NCBI GenBank assembly: GCA_013397455.1
Contig: VYZB01000380.1
Location: 423,982 to 487,981, forward strand
Direction of reading: 5' to 3'
Source: Crotophaga sulcirostris
Taxonomy: Eukaryota > Chordata > Aves > Cuculiformes > Crotophagidae
Length of the DNA stretch: 64,000 bases
Shown here: positions 50,101 through 62,200 of the stretch, piece by piece
Layout of the letters: each line of letters starts with the position of its first letter
Numbering within the stretch: position 1 is the stretch's first letter
Notes under the pieces: model-generated
Told to the model about the DNA's origin: nothing
Database searches by the model: none
Seen by the model: only the letters and a program-made list of their open reading frames with translations
Translations under genes and position numbers: made by a program

Positions 50101-53100
50101 TCAGCAATCTTTGTCATAAAGAAAGAAAAATAAGATTTAATGACAAATATACCTTTGACAAGAATTAACATCACACTTCTTAGAACAGAAGCCAGCAACT
50201 TAAATCACTTTTTCTGTAAAAATTTCAGTAAATTTTACAAGAATTTAGGAAAGTCTAACAGCAGAGTGTATTCTAATTTTCTAGGAAGGTAGTAAAAGGA
50301 CATTTTAATTTACATAAATACTGTGAAAGTCATATATAAGAGAAACAGAAAAAATATTAATACAAAGCAAAATCCCAGAGAAAAACAGCAAGATTTACAT
50401 CCATTTTAAGCAGACTGTCTTTACTCTATCATGTGTTTTGAAACTGAAGAATAATCCTTGTTGATATTTCCTTGTTTTAATGTACAAACATTTGTTCATA
50501 TGGAAGCTGTTTTGGATATACGTATGAATGTATGAGTGCATTCTTGCATGTAAGTTGAAGCATTTGTTATAGTCAATATAAATATACCTATGTGAAGCTG
50601 AAAGGAAAAACATACATTTATATACCATTAATATAAATATATTTCCTTTCAGTTTCACAGTTATGAGAAGCACAAGTGTCTAAACCACTTTGGAAAGAAC
50701 TTAAACCATATCTTCCTGTATGATTTAAGTGAAATATTTAACCTTTTGCTACTGTGGATATAGTCCTGTCATTCTCTTTCAGGTAAAGTTCCCACAGAAA
50801 TCAGAAGTTTAGTCTGAGCAATTGTTTTAGGTTTAAGCAATCCTTTGAGAAATAGGTGTCCATAATCCCCTTTTCAAAGAAAGACTATGTTCTGAAATAG
50901 CTTCTACATTGTATTCTGCTAATTTATTGGTTTTAAACTTAAACTTATAAAACACATTTATGAGTACATAATTTAGAAATGAACATCTGGAAGCTCAGAA
51001 CAGATGCAGTTTGAGAGTAAGGTGGCTGGAGAAATGCTTCCCATCTACTGATGCTCAGGACTATATTGAATTTGCTTCCTGGAGCAGGAATGTGAGACAG
51101 CGCAATGGTTTTCATATGTTTACAAATGGTGCATGAAAAGCATTGCCGTTCAGCATTGTTTGGGTAAGTTAGACCCACAGGTTGTATATTCAGCATGAAT
51201 TTTTCCTGTCATGAGAGAGGATAAGCTCATCAGGTCCATTAGGTCAGAGGTTGAATAGGAAAGGCAAGAGACCGTGCAAGAGTTCCCACCACTACGCTCT
51301 ACTTCTAAATAAATAGAAGACTTCAGTCTCCACCACTATCAAGTCTTCTCTTTTCACAAACACTTAATTCAGCAGCACAAATACGCCTTTCCCCCCACTC
51401 CCTTTAAAAGATAAAAAGACACCTACAGATCTTATTTTGTTTGCCTGGGTCTGTCTGCCTTTCTTTACCATTTGTGATGATTGATTGCTTCTGTGTTTCA
51501 TCAATTAAAAATGTTTTAGAGTACAAAGTCTTCAGCATGTTTAATAGAGTCTGGTTAAGTAAACATCCTCCACCAAAGCAGCACAAGTAGAGCTTAAAAT
51601 AAATACTGCTACTGTGCCAAGTTCATAATTGCTTGCACATTTAGCATTTTACCATGTCCTAAGCATGGCCATAAAAAAGCTTTGTGTACTTGCTATAGTT
51701 GTCATGAAAATATAGCCATTCAAGTATTGCAGGGTGTTTACATTTTTCAAATATTTTATTTTCCAATTTGTATCATATATAGAACTTGTTTCAAAGAACC
51801 AGAAACTGAGTCCAAAGACGAGCAGTGGTCAGGCTTTGTCAACAAACTAACCATGCAAGTGCATTGATACTTATTTCTTTCTGTTAATATAATAAATTTT
51901 CAGAGATAAAATGCGAAAAGATCCAATGTATTTGCCAATCCTAGCTTTACTGGAAAGACAGACTTTCATCTGTGATTTTATTTCAAGATAGATAAAATCT
52001 ATTATATTTGGGTGACAGATACCTGTTATATCCAAGAAAACTGGCATTAAAAACTGGAAGTTTTGAAAACACATCACTGAAATGCTTTACACTCAGTTAC
52101 ATTTCAGAGATACAAACATTTAAGAAAAATATTTTATGCAGAGTAATTTATGAATTAAAGTCTATGTCACTTTAAAAAAAAAGGAACTTATTTATACTAG
52201 GAAAAATATATAAATTGTACAGGTTCCATAAACGTGATTGGAAGTGGGCATATATAACTGTAATGGCTATAGCTATGTGCTTCTGGAATATCTGCCAGGA
52301 TGTTCAGCATTTATCTGTCATCTGTGCCAAACTTCTTTTCCGTAAAAATTTCTCACATATTATTGTCTCTATCACTGTTTTCATTCTCAATTTCATTGTC
52401 TAGAGTGAGGACATCTTTTTTTCTACCAATTGGTGAGAAATGTCGTCAAAAAAAGGAGAGCAGAAGGAATGATAGCCAAAGTACTTCCCTGCTAAATTTA
52501 GCTTAGTTTTAAATCTGAGTTCCAATTTTAGTGTCTACAACCTGTGCTATGTTACACTGCTCTTCAGTTTTCCCTCCACCATGTGTTCAAACCTGTTAAA
52601 TTTTGAGTCTGTTCATATGTTTAATAAATTATAAAACATAAAAATTATTAGTTATATTATCAGATGGTCACTAGAGGGTTTGTGTACTGTGTGATCTTTT
52701 TCAGGTTTGAGAGGTTTACACGTTTTAAACTGGAATTGAAAATACACGATAACTGTACATGTATGAATGAGAAATCAAATATTTAAAATACAGATTACTG
52801 TAAGAATTCCTTCCTATTATATTTGTGATATGTTTGACCAAGCCATTGGCAAGCAGAGTGTTCTGGTTCCATATAATAAGATTGCTATATTAGGCAATGT
52901 TCTTTAAAATATACTAAATACAAAATTTGAGGTTTGCTTAAACATGCAATAACCATTCAAAAAACTTCAAACTAGGTCAGGAAGAGTTTTTGCATTTCAT
53001 AAGCCTGTATTTGTTTGGTTGAAACTGTGTCACAATACTTTCAGACAATTGTTATATTACATTAGTAAAAGGACATACTGCATTCCTAAGAAAAAATGAA

Positions 53101-53944
53101 GCATTTGTTTGACTACTTCAATAAAAAAACATGTTAACTGTAGCAATTTCATAGCCAAACAATGATACAGTGCATTTGCTAGAAGACAACACAGCACTTC
53201 AGCTACCAAATAAATGAGTAATACATTACAGAGAAAGGAAACTTTAACAAACAGTTTCACATCACTTAGCAGCTCAGTTCATCAATTTACTTTGATAACA
53301 GGTTGAAACGTATATTTAATTACACACCATTTATCGTTCAAGAACATGAGAATGAATATCTGATCTAGAAGGGGAGATTTCTGAAAGAAATATCCTTCTG
53401 TGAAGGGAATGTATTGAAAGCATTTTGTTTTATTTTTCAGAGAGCTAATTGCTCTGGGGAAGAAAAATAGGCTCATCCAAGTAAAAACAGCAAGTAATGT
53501 CTTAGTCTGAATATTTACCTGATATGGATCCAAGTACTGATTTCAGGACACTATTTCCTTCTTTCTGTATTCTTTGGGGGTGTGTGTGTGTGTGTGTGGT
53601 GTAAGTTTGTTTAGTTTTCCTTTTATTTCTCATCTCTTTTCTGAGCATATGTGAGCATATGCTGTAGGTATATACAATAACATTAAATAGGTGTCTAAAG
53701 TTGTGTTAGAAATCACATCATAATATACTTATGTGAAACTGATTATGTTGCTAAACTGTGGAAACAGAAAAAAACTAGGTTATAACACTGAAGATATCTC
53801 AAGAAAAATGGAAATGTTGAGTTCAAATGCGGTTAACCATAAGAATTGCAATGACTTTACTCTAAAGTCACCATAGATTTCCTTGAAGACTACTGGTCTA
53901 TTTTGTTCTTTCTTTGGCTTTCTTGCACTGGAGAATGTAAATTG
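47166..53944. other. Intron 1 segment, no recognisable exon
   Basis: AT-rich sequence. A slightly G+C-richer stretch with an open 98-codon + strand frame lies at 48590-48886 and is unrecognised. There is a short (GA)n at about 50038-50051 and a (TG)9 at 53581-53598. Confidence 0.6.
53581..53598. repeat. (TG)9 microsatellite
   Basis: Nine uninterrupted TG units, preceded by GGGGG and followed by GTG; an ordinary dinucleotide microsatellite. Confidence 0.95.
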
Positions 53945-54625
53945 GGGTGCAGGGCTCCAGACATGGCCTCAGGAGTTGCAAAGAGTTCAGAGCCTTTTGC
54001 AGTTAAGTGCCAAACAGGAAAGAAGTCTCTCAGCCTGCAGAACGGGATCTTTTAATGTGCTTGTGACTCACCTTCATTGCTGCAAGGGTATCCTCTCACT
54101 CAACTCCACCAGGACCCCCAGGGCTGCCCCTGCAGACCTGCTCCACAGCAAGCTGACATCTGTCCTGCAGTAATGTACTTGACTGTCCCCTCAGGGTGAG
54201 TAATTTTATATCCACTGATGTACCCATTTTATTCAGTTTCCGTCAGCCGGTATCTCTGACCTGCTGGGGTCCCTCTGAACAGCAGCCCTGTCCTCCTGCA
54301 TATCAACTACTCCCCGAGTTTGGTGTCATCTGAAAATTTGCTAAGGATGCATTTGATTTCTGTGTACTAGTTAATAATTAAGACATCAAACAGTATCGGC
54401 CTCAAGTATGGACCCTGAGGAGCAGGAGTTGGAGACATCCATCAGCTAGATTTTAGCTGAAGCAGACCAGCCAGTTTTTTGCCCACCTCTTAGCCTACCT
54501 TTCTAGTGTTCTCCTCCCTAGTATGGCTACTGGGATGGTAGGCTGAAAGTCCTGCTAAATGAAGATACATGGTACCTGCTACTGTCCCCTCATCCCCGTA
54601 GACAGTCATACAGTCATGAGAGGCA
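53945..54625 (-). mobile_element. Old, degraded CR1 LINE remnant
   Basis: The + strand carries diverged reverse complement of CR1 ORF2: GGGCTCCAGACATGGCCTCAG, CACCAGGACCCCCAGGGCTG, GTTTGGTGTCATCTGAAAATTTGC, then ACCCTGAGGAGCAGGAGTTG, and TGAAAGTCCTGCTAAATGAAG. No open frame survives, and the divergence is much higher than in the other copies, so this insertion is older. Confidence 0.85.
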
Positions 54626-57433
54626 AGCTGAAGAGATAAGTAGGAGTCACCAGAACTGACTGAGGCTTGATTACAGCAATTTGTAAACTGTCTTAGCTGC
54701 TTTATTTTCTGCTCGTTCTTTAGTATGGAAACATCTGTAGCACACTACTAATAATTTTAAAATGTTAGATTAAGTTACTAATTTAAACGATTAAATATTG
54801 GGTGTTACACAGTTTGCAAATATTCAGCTTTAGGAAACAGTTGGATACATAGCAACATCCTCAACAGGACACTGATACAATTTTTCTTCATTCTAGAAGT
54901 CCCTTGGAGTTTGATAAAAGTTCTTGGCCAAAGGCTTTCCACAGATAATTGCATAAATATAATTTTTATCCTGGGTTTATTCTATGGTGAAGGAAATATT
55001 CAGAACTTTTAAAAAAATCCTACATTAAAAGCCAATATGAAATGAAATATCCGCATAGGAGTAAATGCTACGATCACTTCATCTCCTCTGTGGGCAGGCA
55101 AATGGTCCTTTCTGTTTTTCACAGATGTCTGCGTCATAATGAATATCCCAACTTTTTCAATGAGTTAAGAAAATTCCATTTTTCTGCCTATATAAACACC
55201 ATGGTGCCATGCATTCTCCTCTGAGGGGCAGCAGAACCATCCTCATGACACCCTCACTTAGGAAGAATAGCATCATTTTCTCTGCTGTATTGAGGGAAAA
55301 ATAGATTAAGTGATTTTCTGAAGGACACAGGAAATCTGTGGTAAAGTAGAAAACTGAATCCCAGTATCATGAAACTCTAGACAGCAGCATTAACCATCAG
55401 GCCACCAAAGCTCAAGCCTAAGGCAGACTCTCCTGAGAGCAAAAAAGAGCCAAACTAAATGTTTCAAATTGAATGTGGTGAGACTTCCAATTCCTTCTAT
55501 AGTTACTCGCCAGCAGAGCTGCACAGGACCTCATGCACTGGCTGACCATAAAAGCAAGAGCTCTGAAACGTATATGGTAAGGGTCATCACAGATGACTGC
55601 CTTGTGTGAGCTGGGACAGCAAGGAGGGGACTTCCTAGACAGCACTGCATGCTGTGCCAGCTTTCAGGTGTGCTGTTGGCACAGTTTTGTGTCAGAAAGA
55701 GAACATTTAAAAACAATAGTTGCAAACCCCTCTAATCAGAGTTGCACTTGACATTCACAGACTACACTAATGGAATCAAAACTGAACCTGTAAGGCTTGG
55801 AAGGCTTTTTAAAATAGCCTATGTAGTGTGGTTGTGGACTGGGTAGCACAGGAGAGACCAGTGGCTCTCTTGTGCGGTTTCTAGTAGTGACAAGCGTGGC
55901 AATCCTGGAGTCACCCAGCTAGAGCACTGGCCACAGACTGCAGGCTGCATGCCACCCTCTCACCGCAGCTGGACAGTTGGGTAGGATGGATAATTGCTAA
56001 TTATCCTGACTAATGCATTAGCTTTGGATAAGGGGGAGACACGAAGGTAGAGACCATTCAGACAGCAAGTTAACAGAGGACAAGTGAGAAGAAACAAGAG
56101 GATGTCCAAAGTTCCTTTTACAGGAGACAGCTAGTCCATTTTACACTCTTCCACTGACCAGTTATGGATTTAATACTTGGCTCTAAACTCTGAAGTTTAG
56201 TATAATTATCATGGCAGTTAATTTGCTACCGTTACAGTGAATGTCAGATGTGTTTAAAATAAGCAAGGAGGTAGTGAGGTTATTTTGGTTTTTGTTTGTT
56301 TTCTTTTTATTTCAGAAATGCTGCAAATAAGTGAAGTGGTTTACCAATTGTCAGAAAGCTTGGGATGAATGAATAGTAACCTCACTCTTCTGCTAGTAAA
56401 TTTTAATACAGAAAATTGACTTTCCTCTTAAATTCTTAGAATTATTTTCAGATAAGAATTCATAAAGTTTCCATTACACTTGTAAATCTGTAAACAGTTG
56501 AAAATAAACCACTGAAATATCTTGTTTTCCTGCACAGAATTATCACAAATATATTAAATTTTCTAACATCAAATGTGGAAGTAGTCTAATATTTCAGATG
56601 CCATGGTGTGATAAACGTTGTAATTCAAATGTCTGTCTAGGAGATATTCTTCCACAGCATCTCCAGATAATAAAGTTGCAAACTTTAATGTAGATTTTGG
56701 GAAAAGTCATAATAGGAATGGGAAAACGTGCTCTTGAGTTCCTCCTTAGTGTTCCAATTTCCTGGAAGGCTTGTCTCCTATATATGCAGTGTCATGCTGA
56801 AAATCATTTATCTAACTGATGTTTTAGCACAAGAACATTTCCAGATGTGCCCTGATCAGGATCCCTCCAACTCCAATCTCTTTTCTTTGAAAATAAACTT
56901 CCAAAGTGGATACTCTCAGCAGGAAATTCAGTAGTTAAATTGGAGATACTCTTTGGAAAGAGACTACACCCACAGGTGGACAGGAAGACTTATTTTAAGG
57001 TGAAGTTGAACTGTCATTTTGCAAATATAACTAAAAGAATAAGAGAAAAATGAAACACCTAAATAGCATTTTGGTGAGTGTTTTTTTGTTCCTCACCATA
57101 AAATGAATTAGAGGTTAATCCAAGTATCAACAAGCTAAATAATACTTTTCTTTTGTCATCAGAAAAGTCTGATGAAATTGCAGTGAGAGAGATGGTTGAA
57201 AGACTTAGATAGATTAGACTGAAGAACCTGGCAAACATTAAACAGTTTTTGTGAAATCCAGTTGCTAAAAAGTAACATAATAAAATCCCCAAGTTACACA
57301 TCTTCATTTCAGTCACAAGAGAAAATGTGAAGTGACGGATTTATCTGTGCTTTGGTATTTAGCTGTGGGAAGTAAAAGCTAAGGAAAAAAAATGCTTTGG
57401 TCCCAATGTAGGCAAATACCTTGAAGCAAGAGT

Positions 57434-57545
57434 TTGGATTCTGATTCCAGATCAAATTTCATAGCTAGATCTTTCCTTTGGTCCTTTTCAGCCATAAACT
57501 AGGGACAGAAGCACTCAAACTCCGCGGCTGTATTGGAATTTTGAA
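57434..57545 (+). repeat. Diverged direct repeat copy A
   Basis: Resembles 59102-59215 with small gaps. Shared words are CTGAT..CAGA..AATTT.ATAGCT, then GGACAGAA, then AAACTCC, then T.TATT.GAATT. Probably an old interspersed repeat of unknown family. Confidence 0.6.
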
Positions 57546-59101
57546 GCTTGGCACTGTTTCTGATAGTTGCCAGCACCAGATGTTTATGAAGACGGTCTTT
57601 ATTTTTAACTCTGTTGATAGGAGCCATCTGCTTCTCAAATATCTCAGCTAAAGAATGACTGTAAATGTGTATTTAATAATTAACTGGTAATGAGCTGAGC
57701 TGAGCAACTTTATAATTGAATAATCATTTGTAAATCCATTCCCTTCTTTCACTTAATTAACAGGAATTCAAACTTTTGGGATTTGCAAAGCACAGTTTTT
57801 TCGACGTTTTTCAGTGGATGAGAACATTTGTGTACTGATACGAAGATAACTTACTTTTCTTTTCTACTTTTCACCAATTGCTTAGACAAAGGCTATGAAC
57901 CAAAAAAAACAGCAGAATATACCTTAAAAATACTGCAAAAAAATTTATCCTGAAACAAAAGTATAACCAGTATAAATAAAATGATATTTAAATCTTGTAA
58001 AATACAAAGGCAGATTAGAGTAAAATAGTATCATTATACTTTCATAAAGTTGCTTTCTAAAAGAGACTTTTTGCCTTTGCTTGTCCTTTGAGTGTAGAGT
58101 TTGACTTGATATAACAAGCCATTCACATTAACAAATGTTTCTGTTCAAAGAAAATAATGGAAGGTTATGAAATTTCTCATACAAATCTTAAATAGACACC
58201 CTGATCTCAATTTTCCCTCTGCTGATTACAAAGATTTTTTTGCCTTTGATGATAGTTCTTATGGATTTTGGCCAGTCCATCTCACTGTTGAGAATCACTG
58301 ATGATCTCTGATTTATAGTGGAATGTCAACGCCAACTTTGAAAACATGAATGTTCTTTTCTTCAGAATTGCTCTGAAAATCCCTTGAGAAGAGGAGAACT
58401 GTCTGGCCCTTCCATTTCCAGTCTGAGCAGGAAGTTCAGGGGAACAAGAAAGCTAGAATAATACCAGAATATTTGTACAAAGTTAAAGCTGAATCTGGAA
58501 TGAAATCAAGTGTATGCTTTCTTCTTTTTCTTTATTAATTAGGCATGTAATGCTTATCGGCAGATGATTTTATCCTGGTGCTTTGGTCATAATGCTAAGG
58601 TTGCCACAAAGCTCTCCTCTGTAATGAGAACATGACTCTAAATTTTACTGCCTTTATGGTCTGCACACCGCGGAAACATCATGTGATTTTATTATGCCCT
58701 GAAAAGACCACCTGAGAAGCTGGGCTTGGGAGACACAGGTAATCTCTGATTAGTCTGCTTGATCAGACACACAAACCACAGTATGTACATAGACCTGTGT
58801 CATCTTTCTCTTCTGTGCCCATCCTGGTCTTAAGTCTCCAATCCCTGCTGATTTTAGAGTCATGATGGAGAGTACAACTTTTACTCTGCTATAAGATGCA
58901 GAGAAAAAGGCACCTTGTGCACAATTATTTTTAAGCACTATACTGCCCTATATTTAACCATATGCATCACCATATGATTTCTAAAGGAAAATACAAACAG
59001 TCAAACTACAAAGGTACTTGTCATCCCTATTTTTTGTCTAGAGTAGTCAATGACTAACAGACTTCTTTTTTAATCTTTTCTTAGAAAGGCTTTTCCATTG
59101 A

Positions 59102-59215
59102 CTTCTGGCTGATCTCAGACTGAATTTTATAGCTGAATATTTTCTGTATTATAGGACTTCAGTCCTAAACAAGGACAGAAATGCTTAAACTCCAGTGTTA
59201 TATTTGAATTGTGTA
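59102..59215 (+). repeat. Diverged direct repeat copy B
   Basis: Partner of 57434-57545 in the same orientation, about 1.67 kb downstream. AAGGACAGAAATGCTTAAACTCC here corresponds to GGGACAGAAGCACTCAAACTCC there. Confidence 0.6.
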
Positions 59216-62200
59216 TGTTGGAACATTTCTAAGGCAATTTTACCTGCTTCAGTACGAAAGGAAAACAGAAAGGGTGGGTGACAATGAATAACTGCAAAGC
59301 TGAACTTCTTCAGGGTTGGACAATTTATCAGCTCTATACAGTAGGATCAAGAAAGTGTATGAAGTGAAATTAAGACAGACTTAAACTTATGTACAAAACA
59401 ATAAAGCAGTGGCACACAAGGAATTTCTCAGTGTGACATGCCTCTTTGCAAAGCTGGCTCTGAAAAGATTTCTGCATGGGACTCATTAAAATTCTACAGT
59501 CATGGTCCACAAACAGAGCAGGACAGAAAATGAATAAAGGTCTGCACAAACACAGAGTTTTGGGGAAAATCAGATTGCTTTGTCATAACCTGATGGTTCA
59601 GTCTTGAAAATTATACTTTCATTAGTATTCTTCTTGGCTTTGATCACATGATGGAGGCCTCAGGACCATCTAAAGAAAAATCTGCTCTGCAGACTTTCCA
59701 AAAAACCACACCCCTCCAAACATACATCTATCCACTCCTTCTTCACTCTGTTGCCTCCGTATGACTTAACATATATGTCATTCTCTTTTTGTTTTTAAAT
59801 AAACATATGAAATGACATGTGAGGACAATTTTCCATGATACAATTTGCAATTTTTGTGTAAAGAAATAGGGTAGAATTTTTTGCTCATAACTTCACAGCA
59901 AAACACATAATTTTTCTAAGTTTAAGACCTGAGAAAATCAGTTATCCAGAACTCCTTCATAATATAAATAGCTCCCGTGCAAACCCATACCCTGCACTTG
60001 GGTTAGACTGTATTTTCTAGAATGAAATCTAAGGTGAAACCCTGATCCTCCCTGCTCACAGACATAAACAGCAAGCAGGAAGTAGAGAATCAAGTTCTGG
60101 TATTTTTTTGTTTGGTTTAATTCGAGGTAAAATCTGTCCTTAATTATAGTTTATGAACACTAATGTGTACGATAAAATGGTAAATTCTATACAGCACTGT
60201 TCTTCAAAAAAAATTATTTCTTTGTAACTAACATACAGCAGTTGCTCCAGAAAGTCCAATCCTGTCCTCCTTTCTCAGACAGAAACCTCCCTCACTATTT
60301 TCATCTGAATTTTATCTGAATAAGGAACTGCGGGATCTGATCCTATGGACTGTGGATGAAATAAATTCGATAGAATAACTCATTAAGGAAAGAAGTCAAA
60401 AGGCATTTTTCTGTTTGTAGTGTGAGAGATGTTGACAGGAGTTAACCTTACCAGCAAGCTTGTTGCCCCTATGTAAACCTGTTCTCTTTCAGACTTCTGG
60501 GACATGTTGCCAGAGAACTTTGGCAGTGTCTATATTTGCCACTACTGATCGCTTTTAACAAGGTTTGTGGGTCACTTGAAAGCTGCAAAGCAAAGTGAGG
60601 CTTTCCTTTTTGTGTTTTGCCAATTTCATTGTGCTTTGCCTGGTAGTTAAGGGCCATTTCCAAAAGCCTAATGGACATCTTTATTAGGTTTCTACAGAGG
60701 TAGTACTTACTTTATTTTCCTGGCAGATTTCCGTATTCGCTGTGACTAATGCAACCTCTATTGTTATTTGACAAGAGGGGAAGAAAGACAATTTTTTTCA
60801 TTCTCCAAGGAGAGAAACTGACAGCTACCAGAAGAATAAAGACTTCAGTGTTTACTTTTCCACACAGCCCAATGACTGTACAGAGGCAACAGCAGATTTT
60901 TAACGGATTGAATGAAAGAATATGCAAAATGGCATCAATGGACTGGAAAAGTAAATAATTTGCATATTTCTTCTTGTCAGTCTACCTTTTCTTCAGAGAC
61001 ACATTGCTATGGAAACAAGTAAAGATCACTTTAAGATGGCTATTAGCATTTTGGCCCAAAATGGTTGCATTTTGACCACTCTATGGAAGGTTGCTATGTC
61101 ATCATCATGCAAGAAAGTGAATGCCAAAGTGATTCAGTGTGCCTAGAATACCTGACTATTTATTGCTTTCAGAATTGACCTTATATATGTATGTCCCTAG
61201 GCAGAATTGCCAGTAGAATGAAAAGGGCATTTTGGCTGAGTAAAGAATGAAGGATGGTGCTGCTTGGAGCCAGTTGTCTGCTCAGTGCCTGGCCTTGGGA
61301 AGTGGCTTGGATGTTAGAAGTTTTTCAGTGGGAAATCTCAACTCCCTGATCCCAGGGTGGCTCTGCCAGGATGGTATTTTCTCCCATGTACAGAAAGAGA
61401 AAGGAAGGATTTTTATAATGCTGGGATCCTTATTTACACTTGAGATTTTAACCTTGAATTCTCCTTTCTCAGGGGCAATGCAGAGAGCAGAATTTCTTGC
61501 TTTTCTCCATGTATCTCACACCCAAGCCTCAAACTGCCTCCATTTCAGCAAGTACACATGCAATGATCCTGCTCTGCAAGGTGCTCTTCAGATGTCCTAC
61601 CCCTCAGCTGGGATATATGTCTTGATTTTTTTGAAACCACTGATAGTTTTGCTACGTACATCAATAGGGGACTGGACCCTTTCTTAGGAGAGGAAGCAAG
61701 GCAGAGAGAGTGTGATATACACTATTTATATTCCAGTGAGAATAGATTTTTTTGACCCTAGCAATATCTGCATATGCATTCAAAGCAGAGTCAGAAGGCT
61801 TTCCCTTCTCATCTTTTCCCTTGCACAGTAGTGCAAAGGAAGCATTTATGATTTCCCCCAAGCTCCTGTAACGTGGCCCAACCTTTTTCTACTGACTTGG
61901 AGTGAATGTCACTGGAGAGGATCACAAGGCACATGCTAATGCATGTTGCTGCAGATGCACTTCCTTGGCAGGTTCAGGACCTCCTGTACAGGTCAGTGGC
62001 TCCTGTTCCTCCTGCCAGGCTCTGCAGCAGTCCCTCCACACCCCGCAAAGTGCAGTTCAACAGAAAGTAGCACTTTTCATCAGTTATCTTCACCTTCAGA
62101 GAAGTTTTTCTCAGTAAACATTCCTACATTTCTCTAAGATTTCTGTGTCCTCCTTCAGACACAGCTCTATCAGCACAAGTTGGGAAATTTGTCTGAGCAA

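Noticed and set aside
61247..61687. 146-codon + strand frame in intron 1
   Set aside because: It is long for this composition, but there are no domains, no clear splice signals and no resemblance to a known protein. It is probably chance in a G+C-richer stretch.
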